Assembly (NCBI RefSeq): GCF_020883495.1
Contig: NZ_CP086610.1
Coordinates: forward strand, 3,528,501 to 3,592,500
Reading direction: 5' to 3'
Length of the DNA stretch: 64,000 nt
Source of the DNA: Shinella zoogloeoides
GTDB taxonomy: Bacteria > Pseudomonadota > Alphaproteobacteria > Rhizobiales > Rhizobiaceae
Below the pieces are notes generated by a model. It saw only the letters and a list, made by a program, of their open reading frames with translations, did not search any database and was not told where the DNA came from. The position numbers were made by a program, and so were the translations under genes. Below, piece by piece: positions 17,785 to 26,298 of this stretch (the first letter of the stretch is position 1; each line of letters begins with the position of its first letter).

Positions 17785-19001
17785 ACCAGTCACCCAACCT
17801 GAATTCGTACCGCGCCGGTCCCGACGAGGACGGCCGTTTCGGCATTTTCGGCGGCCGTTTCGTCGCCGAAACCCTGATGCCGCTGATCCTCGATCTTCAG
17901 GAAGAGTGGAACAAGGCCAAGACCGATCCCGCTTTCCAGGCGGAACTGAAGGACCTCGGCGCCCATTATATCGGCCGCCCGAGCCCGCTCTATTATGCCG
18001 AGCGCCTGACGCAGCATCTCGGCGGCGCGAAGATCTACTTCAAGCGCGAGGAGCTGAACCACACCGGCTCGCACAAGATCAACAATTGCATCGGCCAGAT
18101 CCTGCTTGCCAAGCGCATGGGCAAGACGCGCATCATCGCGGAAACCGGCGCCGGCCAGCATGGCGTGGCCTCGGCGACGGTCGCCGCCCGCTTCGGCTTC
18201 CCATGCGTCGTCTATATGGGCGCGACGGACGTGGAGCGTCAGGCCCCGAACGTCTTCCGCATGAAGCTGCTCGGCGCGGAAGTCCGCCCCGTCACGGCCG
18301 GCAGCGGCACGCTGAAGGACGCGATGAACGAGGCGCTGCGTGACTGGGTCACCAATGTCGACGATACCTATTACCTGATTGGCACCGCCGCCGGCCCGCA
18401 TCCCTATCCGGAGCTGGTGCGCGATTTCCAGGCCGTCATCGGCGCGGAAGCGCGCGAGCAGATGCTGGCCGCCGAAGGCCGCCTGCCGGACATGGTCGTT
18501 GCCGCCGTCGGCGGTGGCTCCAACGCCATCGGCATCTTCCATCCCTTCCTCGACGACAAGAACGTCCAGATCGTTGGCGTCGAAGCCGGCGGCAAGGGCC
18601 TCGAGGGCGATGAGCACTGTGCCTCGCTGACGGCCGGCTCGCCGGGCGTGCTGCACGGCAACCGTACCTATCTGCTTCAGGACGCGGACGGCCAGATCAA
18701 GGAAGGTCACTCGATCTCCGCCGGCCTCGACTATCCCGGCATCGGCCCGGAACATGCCTGGCTGCACCAGATCGGCCGCGCCGAATATGTTCCGATCATG
18801 GATGACGAGGCGCTGGAAGCCTTCCAGCTCCTGACGAAGCTCGAGGGCATCATTCCGGCGCTGGAGCCGAGCCATGCCGTCGCCGAGGTGATCAAGCGCG
18901 CGCCGAAGATGGGCAAGGACCAGATCATCCTGATGAACCTCTCCGGCCGCGGCGACAAGGATATCTTCACCGTCGGCAAGATCCTCGGCATGGAGCTCTA
19001 A
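17781..19001 (+). CDS. trpB: tryptophan synthase beta chain
   Basis: PLP enzyme that condenses indole with serine to give tryptophan, in an alpha2beta2 complex with TrpA. The 406 residues carry the PLP lysine Lys99 in [10 protein letters not shown], the catalytic Glu in AETGAGQHG near 121, and the phosphate-binding loop GGGSNAIG. It is the standard TrpB1 form. The start is GTG overlapping the trpF stop by four bases, with GAGAGGCAA upstream, so translation is probably coupled. The trpA start lies two bases after its stop. Confidence 0.97.
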   Translation: MNQSPNLNSYRAGPDEDGRFGIFGGRFVAETLMPLILDLQEEWNKAKTDPAFQAELKDLGAHYIGRPSPLYYAERLTQHLGGAKIYFKREELNHTGSHKINNCIGQILLAKRMGKTRIIAETGAGQHGVASATVAARFGFPCVVYMGATDVERQAPNVFRMKLLGAEVRPVTAGSGTLKDAMNEALRDWVTNVDDTYYLIGTAAGPHPYPELVRDFQAVIGAEAREQMLAAEGRLPDMVVAAVGGGSNAIGIFHPFLDDKNVQIVGVEAGGKGLEGDEHCASLTAGSPGVLHGNRTYLLQDADGQIKEGHSISAGLDYPGIGPEHAWLHQIGRAEYVPIMDDEALEAFQLLTKLEGIIPALEPSHAVAEVIKRAPKMGKDQIILMNLSGRGDKDIFTVGKILGMEL

Positions 19002-19002
19002 G

Positions 19003-19842
19003 ATGACCGCACGCATGGACAAACGCTTCGCGGATCTCGTCGCCGAAGGCCGCCCGGCCCTCGTGACCTATTTCATGGGCGGCGACCCGGACTATGCCAG
19101 TTCGATGGAGATCATGAAGGCGCTGCCGAAGGCCGGCTCCGATGTCATCGAACTCGGCATGCCCTTCTCCGACCCGATGGCCGATGGCCCGGCGATCCAG
19201 GTTGCCGGCCAGCGCGCGCTGAAGGGCGGCCAGACGCTCGCCAAGACGCTGCAGATGGCGCGCGACTTCCGCAAGGAAGACGACGCGACGCCGATCGTGC
19301 TGATGGGCTACTACAATCCGATCTATATCTACGGCGTCGAACGCTTCCTCGACGAGGCGCTTGCGGCCGGCATCGACGGCCTCATCGTCGTCGACCTGCC
19401 GCCGGAAATGGATGACGAGCTGTGCATCCCGGCGCTCGCCCGGAACATCAACTTCATCCGCCTCGCGACCCCGACCACGGACGAGAAGCGTCTTCCGACC
19501 GTCCTGAGAAACACGTCGGGCTTCGTCTACTACGTCTCGATGAACGGCATCACCGGTTCGGCCCTGCCCGATCCCTCGCTCATCGGCGGCGCGGTCGGCC
19601 GCATAAAGGCCCATACGAAACTGCCCGTCTGCGTCGGCTTCGGCGTCAAGACGGCCGAGCATGCCCGCGCCATCGGCGCATCCGCGGACGGTGTCGTCGT
19701 CGGCACCGCCATCGTCAACCAGATCGCCTCCAGCCTCACGGCGGACGGCAAGGCGAGCGCCGCCACCGTCGCCGGTGTCGAGACGCTGGTCAGGAGCCTC
19801 GCATCGGGCGTGCGTGCATCGCGCCTTGCGGCGGCAGAGTAA
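19003..19842 (+). CDS. trpA: tryptophan synthase alpha chain
   Basis: Cleaves indole-3-glycerol phosphate to indole and glyceraldehyde 3-phosphate, passing indole through a tunnel to TrpB. The 279 residues have catalytic Glu50 in [12 protein letters not shown] and Asp61 in MADGP, and the phosphate-binding end [10 protein letters not shown]...VVVGTAIV. Length is normal. It follows trpB with a one-base gap. Confidence 0.97.
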   Translation: MTARMDKRFADLVAEGRPALVTYFMGGDPDYASSMEIMKALPKAGSDVIELGMPFSDPMADGPAIQVAGQRALKGGQTLAKTLQMARDFRKEDDATPIVLMGYYNPIYIYGVERFLDEALAAGIDGLIVVDLPPEMDDELCIPALARNINFIRLATPTTDEKRLPTVLRNTSGFVYYVSMNGITGSALPDPSLIGGAVGRIKAHTKLPVCVGFGVKTAEHARAIGASADGVVVGTAIVNQIASSLTADGKASAATVAGVETLVRSLASGVRASRLAAAE

Positions 19843-19881
19843 AGTTCCCACATGGGAACCGTTGTAACGGGAGTCTAGACC

Positions 19882-20778
19882 GTGAACTGGATCACGAATT
19901 ACGTTCGGCCGAAGATCAACTCGATGCTTGGCCGCCCTGACCGGGATGTACCGGAAAACCTCTGGATCAAGTGCCCGGAAACCGGCGAGATGGTGTTCCA
20001 TCGCGATCTCGAGGAAAACAAGTGGGTCATCCCGGCTTCGGGCTACCACATGAAGATGCCGGCCAAGGCCCGCCTCAAGGACCTCTTCGACGAGGGCGTC
20101 TACGAGTCCCTGCAGCAGCCGAAGGTGGCGCAGGACCCGCTGAAGTTCCGCGATTCTAAGAAGTATACGGACCGCCTGAAGGACAGCCGCGCCAAGACCG
20201 AGCTGGAAGACACGATCCTTGCCGGCGTCGGCAAGGTGCGCGGCGTCAAGCTCGTCGCCGTCGTGCATGAATTCGCCTTCATGGCCGGCTCGCTCGGCAT
20301 TGCCGCCGGCGAGGCGATCATCAAGGCCTTCGAACGCGCCATTGCGGAAAAGTGCCCGCTCGTCATGTTCCCCGCCTCCGGCGGCGCGCGCATGCAGGAA
20401 GGCATCCTCTCGCTCATGCAGCTTCCGCGCACCACGGTCGCCGTGGAAATGCTGAAGGAAGCGGGCCTGCCCTATATCGTCGTGCTCACCAACCCGACGA
20501 CGGGCGGCGTGACGGCTTCCTACGCCATGCTGGGCGATATCCACCTTGCCGAGCCGGGTGCGGAAATCTGCTTCGCCGGCAAGCGCGTCATCGAACAGAC
20601 CATCCGCGAGAGGCTGCCCGAGGGCTTCCAGACCTCGGAATACCTGCTCGATCACGGCATGGTCGACATGGTCGTCAAGCGCCATGACATTCCCGAAACG
20701 CTGGCCCGCCTTCTGAAGATCCTGATGAAGAAGCCGGCGGCTTCCGCGAACGGCGCCCTTGCCATCGCGGCCCAGTGA
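19882..20778 (+). CDS. accD: acetyl-CoA carboxylase carboxyltransferase beta subunit
   Basis: Beta subunit of the carboxyltransferase that makes malonyl-CoA for fatty acid synthesis; works with AccA. The 298 residues contain the crotonase-like carboxyltransferase core, with [12 protein letters not shown] near 168-179, [17 protein letters not shown], and [13 protein letters not shown]. The N-terminal zinc ribbon is degenerate. Enterobacterial AccD has four cysteines in two CxxC pairs, but here only [10 protein letters not shown] keeps one and the second pair is replaced by PASGYH. The start is GTG ([10 protein letters not shown]). The folC ATG lies one base after its stop. Confidence 0.95.
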   Translation: MNWITNYVRPKINSMLGRPDRDVPENLWIKCPETGEMVFHRDLEENKWVIPASGYHMKMPAKARLKDLFDEGVYESLQQPKVAQDPLKFRDSKKYTDRLKDSRAKTELEDTILAGVGKVRGVKLVAVVHEFAFMAGSLGIAAGEAIIKAFERAIAEKCPLVMFPASGGARMQEGILSLMQLPRTTVAVEMLKEAGLPYIVVLTNPTTGGVTASYAMLGDIHLAEPGAEICFAGKRVIEQTIRERLPEGFQTSEYLLDHGMVDMVVKRHDIPETLARLLKILMKKPAASANGALAIAAQ

Positions 20779-20779
20779 C

Positions 20780-22123
20780 ATGACCGGTGTGGTGGCCAGC
20801 GAGGCGACAACGGAGATCGAGAAGCTTCTCGGTCTTCATCCCAAGGGGTTCGATCTTTCGCTGGACCGCATCACGCGGCTCCTCGCCGCCCTCGGCGATC
20901 CGCATCTGAAACTGCCGCCGGTCATCCATGTGGCCGGCACCAATGGCAAGGGGTCGGTCACCGCCTTCTGCCGCTCGATCCTGGAGGCGGCGGGCCTTTC
21001 CGTCCACGTCCACACCTCGCCCCATCTCGTCAACTGGCATGAGCGCTACCGCCTCGGCGTTGCGGGCGGGCGAGGCCGGTTCGTCGAGGATGCGGTGCTG
21101 GCCGATGCCGTGCGCCGGGTGGCCGAGGCCAATGGCGGCGAGAAGATCACCGTCTTCGAAATCCTGACGGCCGTCACCTTCCTGCTCTTTTCCGAACATC
21201 CCGCGGATGTGGCGATCATCGAGGTCGGCCTTGGCGGCCGCTTCGATGCGACCAATGTCATCCAGCACCCTGCCGTTTCAATCGTCATGCCGATCTCGCT
21301 CGACCATCAGGCCTATCTCGGCGACCGGGTCGAGCTGATCGCGGCGGAAAAGGCCGGCATCATGAAGCGCGGCGCGCCCGTCATCATCGGCTTCCAGAGC
21401 GAAGAGGCCGCCCGCGACGTGCTGATCGCCACCGCCGAACGGCTCGGCTGCCCCTATGCCGTCTACGGTCAGGATTTCCTGGCGCATGAGGAGTTCGGCC
21501 GCCTCGTCTATCAGGACGAGTTCGGCCTTGCCGACCTGCCGCTGCCCCGCCTTCCCGGCCGCCACCAATATGCCAATGCCGCCGCCGCCATCCGCGCCGT
21601 CAAGGCGGCCGGCTTCGCAATTACAGAGCATGCTATGGAAATCGGCCTGTCCCGCGTCGAGTGGCCGGGCCGCCTGCAACGGCTGACGGACGGCGCGCTG
21701 GCGCAGCTTGCCCCGCGCGGCAGCGAGATCTGGGTCGATGGCGGGCACAATCCCGGTGCCGGTCAGGTCATTTCCGAGACCATGGCGAATTTCGAGGAGC
21801 GCGATCCGCGCCCGCTCTTCCTCGTCACCGGCATGATCAACACGAAGGATCCGGTCGGTTATTTCGAGCCCTTCGGCGCCCTTGCCGAGCGCGTCTTCAC
21901 GGTGCCGATCCGCGGCTCCGACGCCGGTCTCGACCCGGTGGCGCTCGCCGGCGATGCCGCCCGTGCGGGCCTCGAAGCCGAACCCATTCCGACGGTCGCC
22001 GAGGCGCTCATCGAGATCGGCCGCATCACTTCGGAGGATTCCGTCCCTCCGCGTATCCTGATCGGCGGCTCGCTCTATCTCGTCGGCGATGTCCTTGCCG
22101 ACAACGGCACCCCGCCGACCTGA
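20780..22123 (+). CDS. folC: bifunctional folylpolyglutamate synthase/dihydrofolate synthase
   Basis: Adds glutamate to dihydropteroate and to folates. The 447-residue protein is a Mur-ligase-family enzyme with P-loop AGTNGKGSV (52-60), the folate loop region TSPHLVNWHERYR, the central ATPase segment EVGLGGRFDATNV with the Mg ligand Glu, SLDHQAYLGD, and the C-terminal domain with WVDGGHNPGAG. The ATG was chosen one base after the accD stop (TGACATG), because the earlier in-frame start would run through accD. It closes the trp-accD-folC plus-strand run. Confidence 0.95.
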   Translation: MTGVVASEATTEIEKLLGLHPKGFDLSLDRITRLLAALGDPHLKLPPVIHVAGTNGKGSVTAFCRSILEAAGLSVHVHTSPHLVNWHERYRLGVAGGRGRFVEDAVLADAVRRVAEANGGEKITVFEILTAVTFLLFSEHPADVAIIEVGLGGRFDATNVIQHPAVSIVMPISLDHQAYLGDRVELIAAEKAGIMKRGAPVIIGFQSEEAARDVLIATAERLGCPYAVYGQDFLAHEEFGRLVYQDEFGLADLPLPRLPGRHQYANAAAAIRAVKAAGFAITEHAMEIGLSRVEWPGRLQRLTDGALAQLAPRGSEIWVDGGHNPGAGQVISETMANFEERDPRPLFLVTGMINTKDPVGYFEPFGALAERVFTVPIRGSDAGLDPVALAGDAARAGLEAEPIPTVAEALIEIGRITSEDSVPPRILIGGSLYLVGDVLADNGTPPT

Positions 22124-22146
22124 TAACGGAGAGAAAACGTCTCCGC

Positions 22147-22232
22147 GTCACCCTCGGCCTTGTGCCGAGGGTCTGCCAACGCATCGAAAACCGCGACGTT
22201 CGCAGATGCTCGGGGCAGGCCCGAGCATGACG
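22147..22232. repeat. inverted pair of intergenic palindromes
   Basis: Two hairpins of one repeat family in opposite orientation. Hairpin A is CCCTCGGC (22151-22158) with GCCGAGGG (22164-22171). Hairpin B is ATGCTCGGG (22206-22214) with CCCGAGCAT (22220-22228). Read on the opposite strand, B gives GTCA-xx-CTCGG-...-CCGAG-xx-TCTGC, the same frame of conserved bases as A. This is the style of rhizobial RIME-like interspersed palindromes. It occupies the gap between folC and the trxA terminator. Confidence 0.65.
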
Positions 22233-22264
22233 GAGGAGACGATGTCGTCAAACGTTGCCAACAA

Positions 22265-22290
22265 AAAGCCCGGCGCAAAGGCCGGGCTTT
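22265..22290 (-). terminator. trxA terminator (also usable by folC)
   Basis: AAAGCCCGGC (22265-22274) and GCCGGGCTTT (22281-22290) form a perfect 10-bp stem. Read on the minus strand the stem is followed by TTTGT. It lies 24 bases beyond the trxA stop. The TTT at the plus-strand end makes it partly bidirectional. Confidence 0.8.
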
Positions 22291-22314
22291 GAGTTTGATC
22301 TTGTCGATGGCCGA

Positions 22315-22635
22315 TCAGGCGGCGCTGGAAATCCACGAGGAGAGAGCCGTCTTCGGCGCGGCGCCGACCTTGATGTCGGCGACTTCACCGCCCTTGAACA
22401 TGGCGAGCGTCGGAATGGAGCGCACGCCATAGGCGGCGGCCAGTTCCGGGTTTTCGTCGATGTTCAGCTTGGCGACCTTCACCTTGCCGGTGAGTTCAGC
22501 GGAGATTTCTTCCAGAGCGGGCGCGATCATCTTGCACGGGCCGCACCATTCGGCCCAGAAATCGACGACGACCGGCTCGGCGGAATTGAGCACTTCGGCC
22601 TGGAAATTGGACTTGTCGACTTTAACGGTAGCCAT
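22315..22635 (-). CDS. trxA: thioredoxin 1
   Basis: Cytoplasmic dithiol-disulfide oxidoreductase that keeps protein thiols reduced. The 106 residues have the WCGPCK active site (Cys31, Cys34), the buried Asp in VVDFWAEW, and the cis-proline loop [13 protein letters not shown]. The ATG has GGAGA upstream on the minus strand; longer in-frame starts give non-conserved extensions. It is last in the divL-tsaE-murU-addB-addA-trxA series, 105 bases after addA, so it may also have its own promoter. Confidence 0.96.
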   Translation of the reverse strand: MATVKVDKSNFQAEVLNSAEPVVVDFWAEWCGPCKMIAPALEEISAELTGKVKVAKLNIDENPELAAAYGVRSIPTLAMFKGGEVADIKVGAAPKTALSSWISSAA

Positions 22636-22740
22636 GAGGCTCTCCTTGAATGGTGATCGTTGCACAAGATGTGATGCCGCCGGCCTCCGGTTTCAAGGCC
22701 GGACGGGAGAGGCAAGGCCGCGGATGTCCCCCTCGGTATC

Positions 22741-25700
22741 TCATTTCGAGGCAAGTTCGGCAAGGCTCGCCTCCAGACGGTCAGCTCCGAGCCAATAGGT
22801 TCTGGCAGCCTCGGTATAGATCAGCCCGCAGCGGATTTCCCGGCCGGGATAAAGCGGCGCGAGGATCGTCCGGTAGATCGCAAGCTGCGCCCGGTGCTCG
22901 AAGGGAATGTCGTCCACGGAGCCGGGCGGCGCGCGGTTGGTCTTGAAATCGACGATCTCCACCGCGTCTTCGGTCACCGCCATGCGGTCGATGCGGCCCG
23001 AGACGGCATAGTCCCGGCTGCCGAGCGACAGCGTGCCCATGATCGAGACCTCCGCCCGCGCTTCGGGGGAGAAGATCGCCGCAAGGCTCTCGTCGCCAAT
23101 GACCGCAAGTGCGGCTGCAACGAGGGCGTTCTTCGCATGCTCCGGCCAGCCCGCCGCCGCCCGCTCGAGATAGCGCCGCGCCGCCGCCGGCCGCTCCTCT
23201 GCAACGAAGGCGGGCAGGACCTGCAGGAAACGGTGCAGGATGCGCCCGCGCTCCAGCGCAAGCCCCGCGCCCGAAGCCCCGCCTCGCTTGCCGAAGAGCG
23301 CCGAAGGCACCAGAAGGTCGGCCTTGTCCGTCTCGATCACCGCCGCCGCGCCCGAGGGGCTGAGTGGTCGCGGCAGGGATTTTTGCGGCGGCAGCGGACG
23401 TCCCAGCGCTTCCGGCAGCACCGTTTCCGTTTTCTCGTTGGCGGGCGTCGCGAGGACGTCGCCGACCGTCGCCGCACCTGCCTCGCGCCAGGAGAAGCCC
23501 TGCCAGCTTTCCCCCGGGGTCGAGAAACCCGTCTCCACGCAGCGTTCGCCATCGGCCGAGAGCGCAGCGGCGATCATCGGATGCCAGGTATCCTTGTTCT
23601 CCTGTCGGCCGCGATAGCCGCAGACGACGAGCCGGTCGGCCGCGCGCGTCATCGCCACATAGAGCAGCCGGCGATATTCCTCTTCCGCCCCCGCCTTGAT
23701 GCGCTCGGCATCGGCCTCGGTCAGCTCGTTGCCGAGATCCTTCAGTGGCAGCCAGGCCGGCAGGCCGCCGGGCGGGCCCAGCCCTGAAAGGAAGCGAAGC
23801 TGCGGCATATGGCTATGGCTGAAAGCCTTCGCCCCGCCATCGACGAGGAAGACGACCGGCGCCTCCAGCCCCTTGGCCGCATGCACGGTCATGATGCGGA
23901 TCTCGCCGCGCGCCTTGTCCTGCTCGCGCTTGACGGTCGGTGCCTCCAGCTCCAGCGTCGAGACGAAGGCCTGCAGGCCGGGCAGGCCGTTTTCCTCCTG
24001 CTCCAGCGCGAAGGTCAGGAATTCGTCGATGATCTCGCCCGCCTCTGCCCCTAGCCGGGCAAGGAAGGCGCGTCGCCCGCCGCCCGCACCCAGGATGCGC
24101 GCATAGAAGTCATACACGGACTGGCCGCGCGCATTGGAAAGCGTGCCCTCAAGCCGGCGAACGATTGCTGCGAGCTTTTCATCCGTCTGCGCCATGGCGC
24201 AAAGCCGCGCCCAAAGCGGCTGCTTCTCACCGCGCCGGGCGGCAAGCTCGAACAGGTTATCTTCATCGAGGCCGAAGAGCGGGCTTTTCAAAAGCGCAGC
24301 CAGCGAAAGATCGTCCTCCGGCAATACGGCGAAGCGGCCGAGCGCCATCAGGTCCTGCACGGCGATGTGCTTGGTCAGCACCAGCCGGTCGGCCCCCGCG
24401 ACGGGCAGGTTGTGCCGCTGCTTTAGCGTGCGGGTCAGCGCGTTGACGAAGGCGTCGCGCTTGCGCACCAGCACGATCACGTCGCCCGCCTCCATCGGCC
24501 GGGCCTTGCCCTTTTCCGTCACCGTCTCGCGGCCGATCCAGTCGGCAAGCGTATCGGCGATGCGCCGGGCGAGCACATTGATCGGTGCTTCCTCGGCAAC
24601 GGCGTCGAAGGGTGCGGTCCAGTCTTCCTCGTCGAGACCTGGCGGCGCGGCGATCACCTCCCAGATATCGACCGCTCCCGGCTCGCGGCCGCGATTGGAG
24701 GCATGCACGATCTCGCCGCCGTCCGGCGTCAATCCGCGTGCATTGCCGGGATCGAGAAATACCCGGTCGACCGCCGAAAGCACGTCGCGCGTCGAGCGGA
24801 AGGAGAGCAGCAGCCGGATCGGGCTGAATGCCGCCTCCGCCATCTGCGTGCGGCGGGAAACCTCCCGGCCTTCCTCGGCAAACCGCTCCGGCCGAGCGCC
24901 CTGGAAGGAATAGATCGACTGCTTCTCGTCCCCGACGGCAAAAATCGTGCGGCCGGCAATGCGCGCCGTTTCGCCGGCGAAGAAATCGTCCGTCAGCGCC
25001 TTGACGATCTGCCATTGCCGGGGGCTGGTGTCCTGCGCCTCATCGACGAGGATATGGTCGATGCCCTGGTCGAGCTTGTAATGCACCCAGGCGCTCACCT
25101 GCTCGCGCGTGAGCAGCGCCGCGGTGCGGTCGATCAGGTCGTCGAAATCGAGCAGGCTGCGCGCCCGCTTCAGGTCCTCGTAGTCGCCGATCAGCCGCTC
25201 GGCGATGACGAGCGCGGCAAGCGTCGCCTCGTACATGCGAAAACGCCGAAGCCGGTCGTCGCAGGCGATTACATGGGCCTGCGCGGCCTGTAGCACCGTT
25301 TCGAAATGAGGAGCATCCTTCTTCAGTTTGGCGGAGAAGAAGGCATTGTCCAGTTTTCTCGGGCTACCGCCTTCCGTGAAGAACAGTTTGTAGAGGGCGG
25401 CATAGCGCGCTTGTCCATCGGTAAGGCCGCGCACGGTTCTCAAACCGGCAGCCGACTTTTTTACCGTCTCGCTGCCAAGGCTTTCGGCGGCGGCGAGGTA
25501 GCTTTCCAGCATCGCTCCTTGCAAGCCGTCCAGCGGCCAGAAGGCGGCGAGCATGTCCTCCGCCGTCTCGCCCGGCGCCAGCCCGATTTCCCGGCGAAGC
25601 ACCGTCTCCGCGCCGCCGGCTTTCTCCGCGGCTTCGAAGAGTTCGCGGATCGGCCCGCGGCTGGCGACGATGTCGGAAATCAGCTTTTCCAGCCCCGTAT

Positions 25701-26298
25701 CGTCGGCAATGTCGAGCACGGTGGCGAAGGCGGCGGCGAGCATCCGGTCGTCCTCGCTCGCCGTCGCGGTCAGCAGCGTGCGCCGCGCATCGGCCAGCAG
25801 CACGGCCGCCGCCCGGTCGTCGAGCACGGAGAAATGGCCGGCGACATTGGCTTCCAGCGGGAACTGGTGCAGCAGCGCCTCGCAGAAGGCGTGGATGGTC
25901 TGGATCTTCAGCCCGCCCGGCGTTTCGAGCGCCCGGGCGAAGAGCCGCCGCGCCTCGGCCAGCTTGAAGAGGTCCGGCCGCTCGCCCTCGATGGCCGCCA
26001 CCCGGTCGGAGAGCGCCTCGTCGGAAAGCGTCGCCCATTCGGCCAGCCGCTCGAAGACGCGGTTCGACATTTCCGAGGCCGCGGCCTTGGTATAGGTGAG
26101 GCACAGGATCGCCGAGGGCCGGCAGCCGGCGAGCAGCAGGCGGATGACACGCTGCGTCAGCACATGCGTCTTGCCCGAGCCGGCATTGGCCGAAACCCAG
26201 GCCGAACGGCGCGGATCGGAGGCCGTCGCCTGCTTCCGCGAGGTCCAGTCCAGCCAGGCGGCGGGTTCCGAAGAGGCGGGCCTGTCTTCCTCAAGCAT
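22741..26298 (-). CDS. addA: AddA helicase-nuclease subunit
   Basis: 3'-5' helicase and nuclease subunit of AddAB, which resects double-strand breaks for RecA recombination. The 1185 residues are a UvrD/RecB superfamily 1A helicase. Walker A is NAGSGKTH near 38-45, then LTYTKAAASEM. Walker B is in HILVDEAQDTSPRQW, followed by FAVGDEKQSIYSFQGARP, a later IMTVHAAKGLEAPVVFL and LLYVAMTRAADRLVVCG. The C-terminal RecB-type nuclease shows GRIDRMAV then VEIVDFKTNR. The ATG MLEEDRPASS overlaps the end of addB by 8 bases; an upstream in-frame start would lie deeper within addB. Length is typical of alphaproteobacterial AddA. Confidence 0.95.
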   Translation of the reverse strand: MLEEDRPASSEPAAWLDWTSRKQATASDPRRSAWVSANAGSGKTHVLTQRVIRLLLAGCRPSAILCLTYTKAAASEMSNRVFERLAEWATLSDEALSDRVAAIEGERPDLFKLAEARRLFARALETPGGLKIQTIHAFCEALLHQFPLEANVAGHFSVLDDRAAAVLLADARRTLLTATASEDDRMLAAAFATVLDIADDTGLEKLISDIVASRGPIRELFEAAEKAGGAETVLRREIGLAPGETAEDMLAAFWPLDGLQGAMLESYLAAAESLGSETVKKSAAGLRTVRGLTDGQARYAALYKLFFTEGGSPRKLDNAFFSAKLKKDAPHFETVLQAAQAHVIACDDRLRRFRMYEATLAALVIAERLIGDYEDLKRARSLLDFDDLIDRTAALLTREQVSAWVHYKLDQGIDHILVDEAQDTSPRQWQIVKALTDDFFAGETARIAGRTIFAVGDEKQSIYSFQGARPERFAEEGREVSRRTQMAEAAFSPIRLLLSFRSTRDVLSAVDRVFLDPGNARGLTPDGGEIVHASNRGREPGAVDIWEVIAAPPGLDEEDWTAPFDAVAEEAPINVLARRIADTLADWIGRETVTEKGKARPMEAGDVIVLVRKRDAFVNALTRTLKQRHNLPVAGADRLVLTKHIAVQDLMALGRFAVLPEDDLSLAALLKSPLFGLDEDNLFELAARRGEKQPLWARLCAMAQTDEKLAAIVRRLEGTLSNARGQSVYDFYARILGAGGGRRAFLARLGAEAGEIIDEFLTFALEQEENGLPGLQAFVSTLELEAPTVKREQDKARGEIRIMTVHAAKGLEAPVVFLVDGGAKAFSHSHMPQLRFLSGLGPPGGLPAWLPLKDLGNELTEADAERIKAGAEEEYRRLLYVAMTRAADRLVVCGYRGRQENKDTWHPMIAAALSADGERCVETGFSTPGESWQGFSWREAGAATVGDVLATPANEKTETVLPEALGRPLPPQKSLPRPLSPSGAAAVIETDKADLLVPSALFGKRGGASGAGLALERGRILHRFLQVLPAFVAEERPAAARRYLERAAAGWPEHAKNALVAAALAVIGDESLAAIFSPEARAEVSIMGTLSLGSRDYAVSGRIDRMAVTEDAVEIVDFKTNRAPPGSVDDIPFEHRAQLAIYRTILAPLYPGREIRCGLIYTEAARTYWLGADRLEASLAELASK

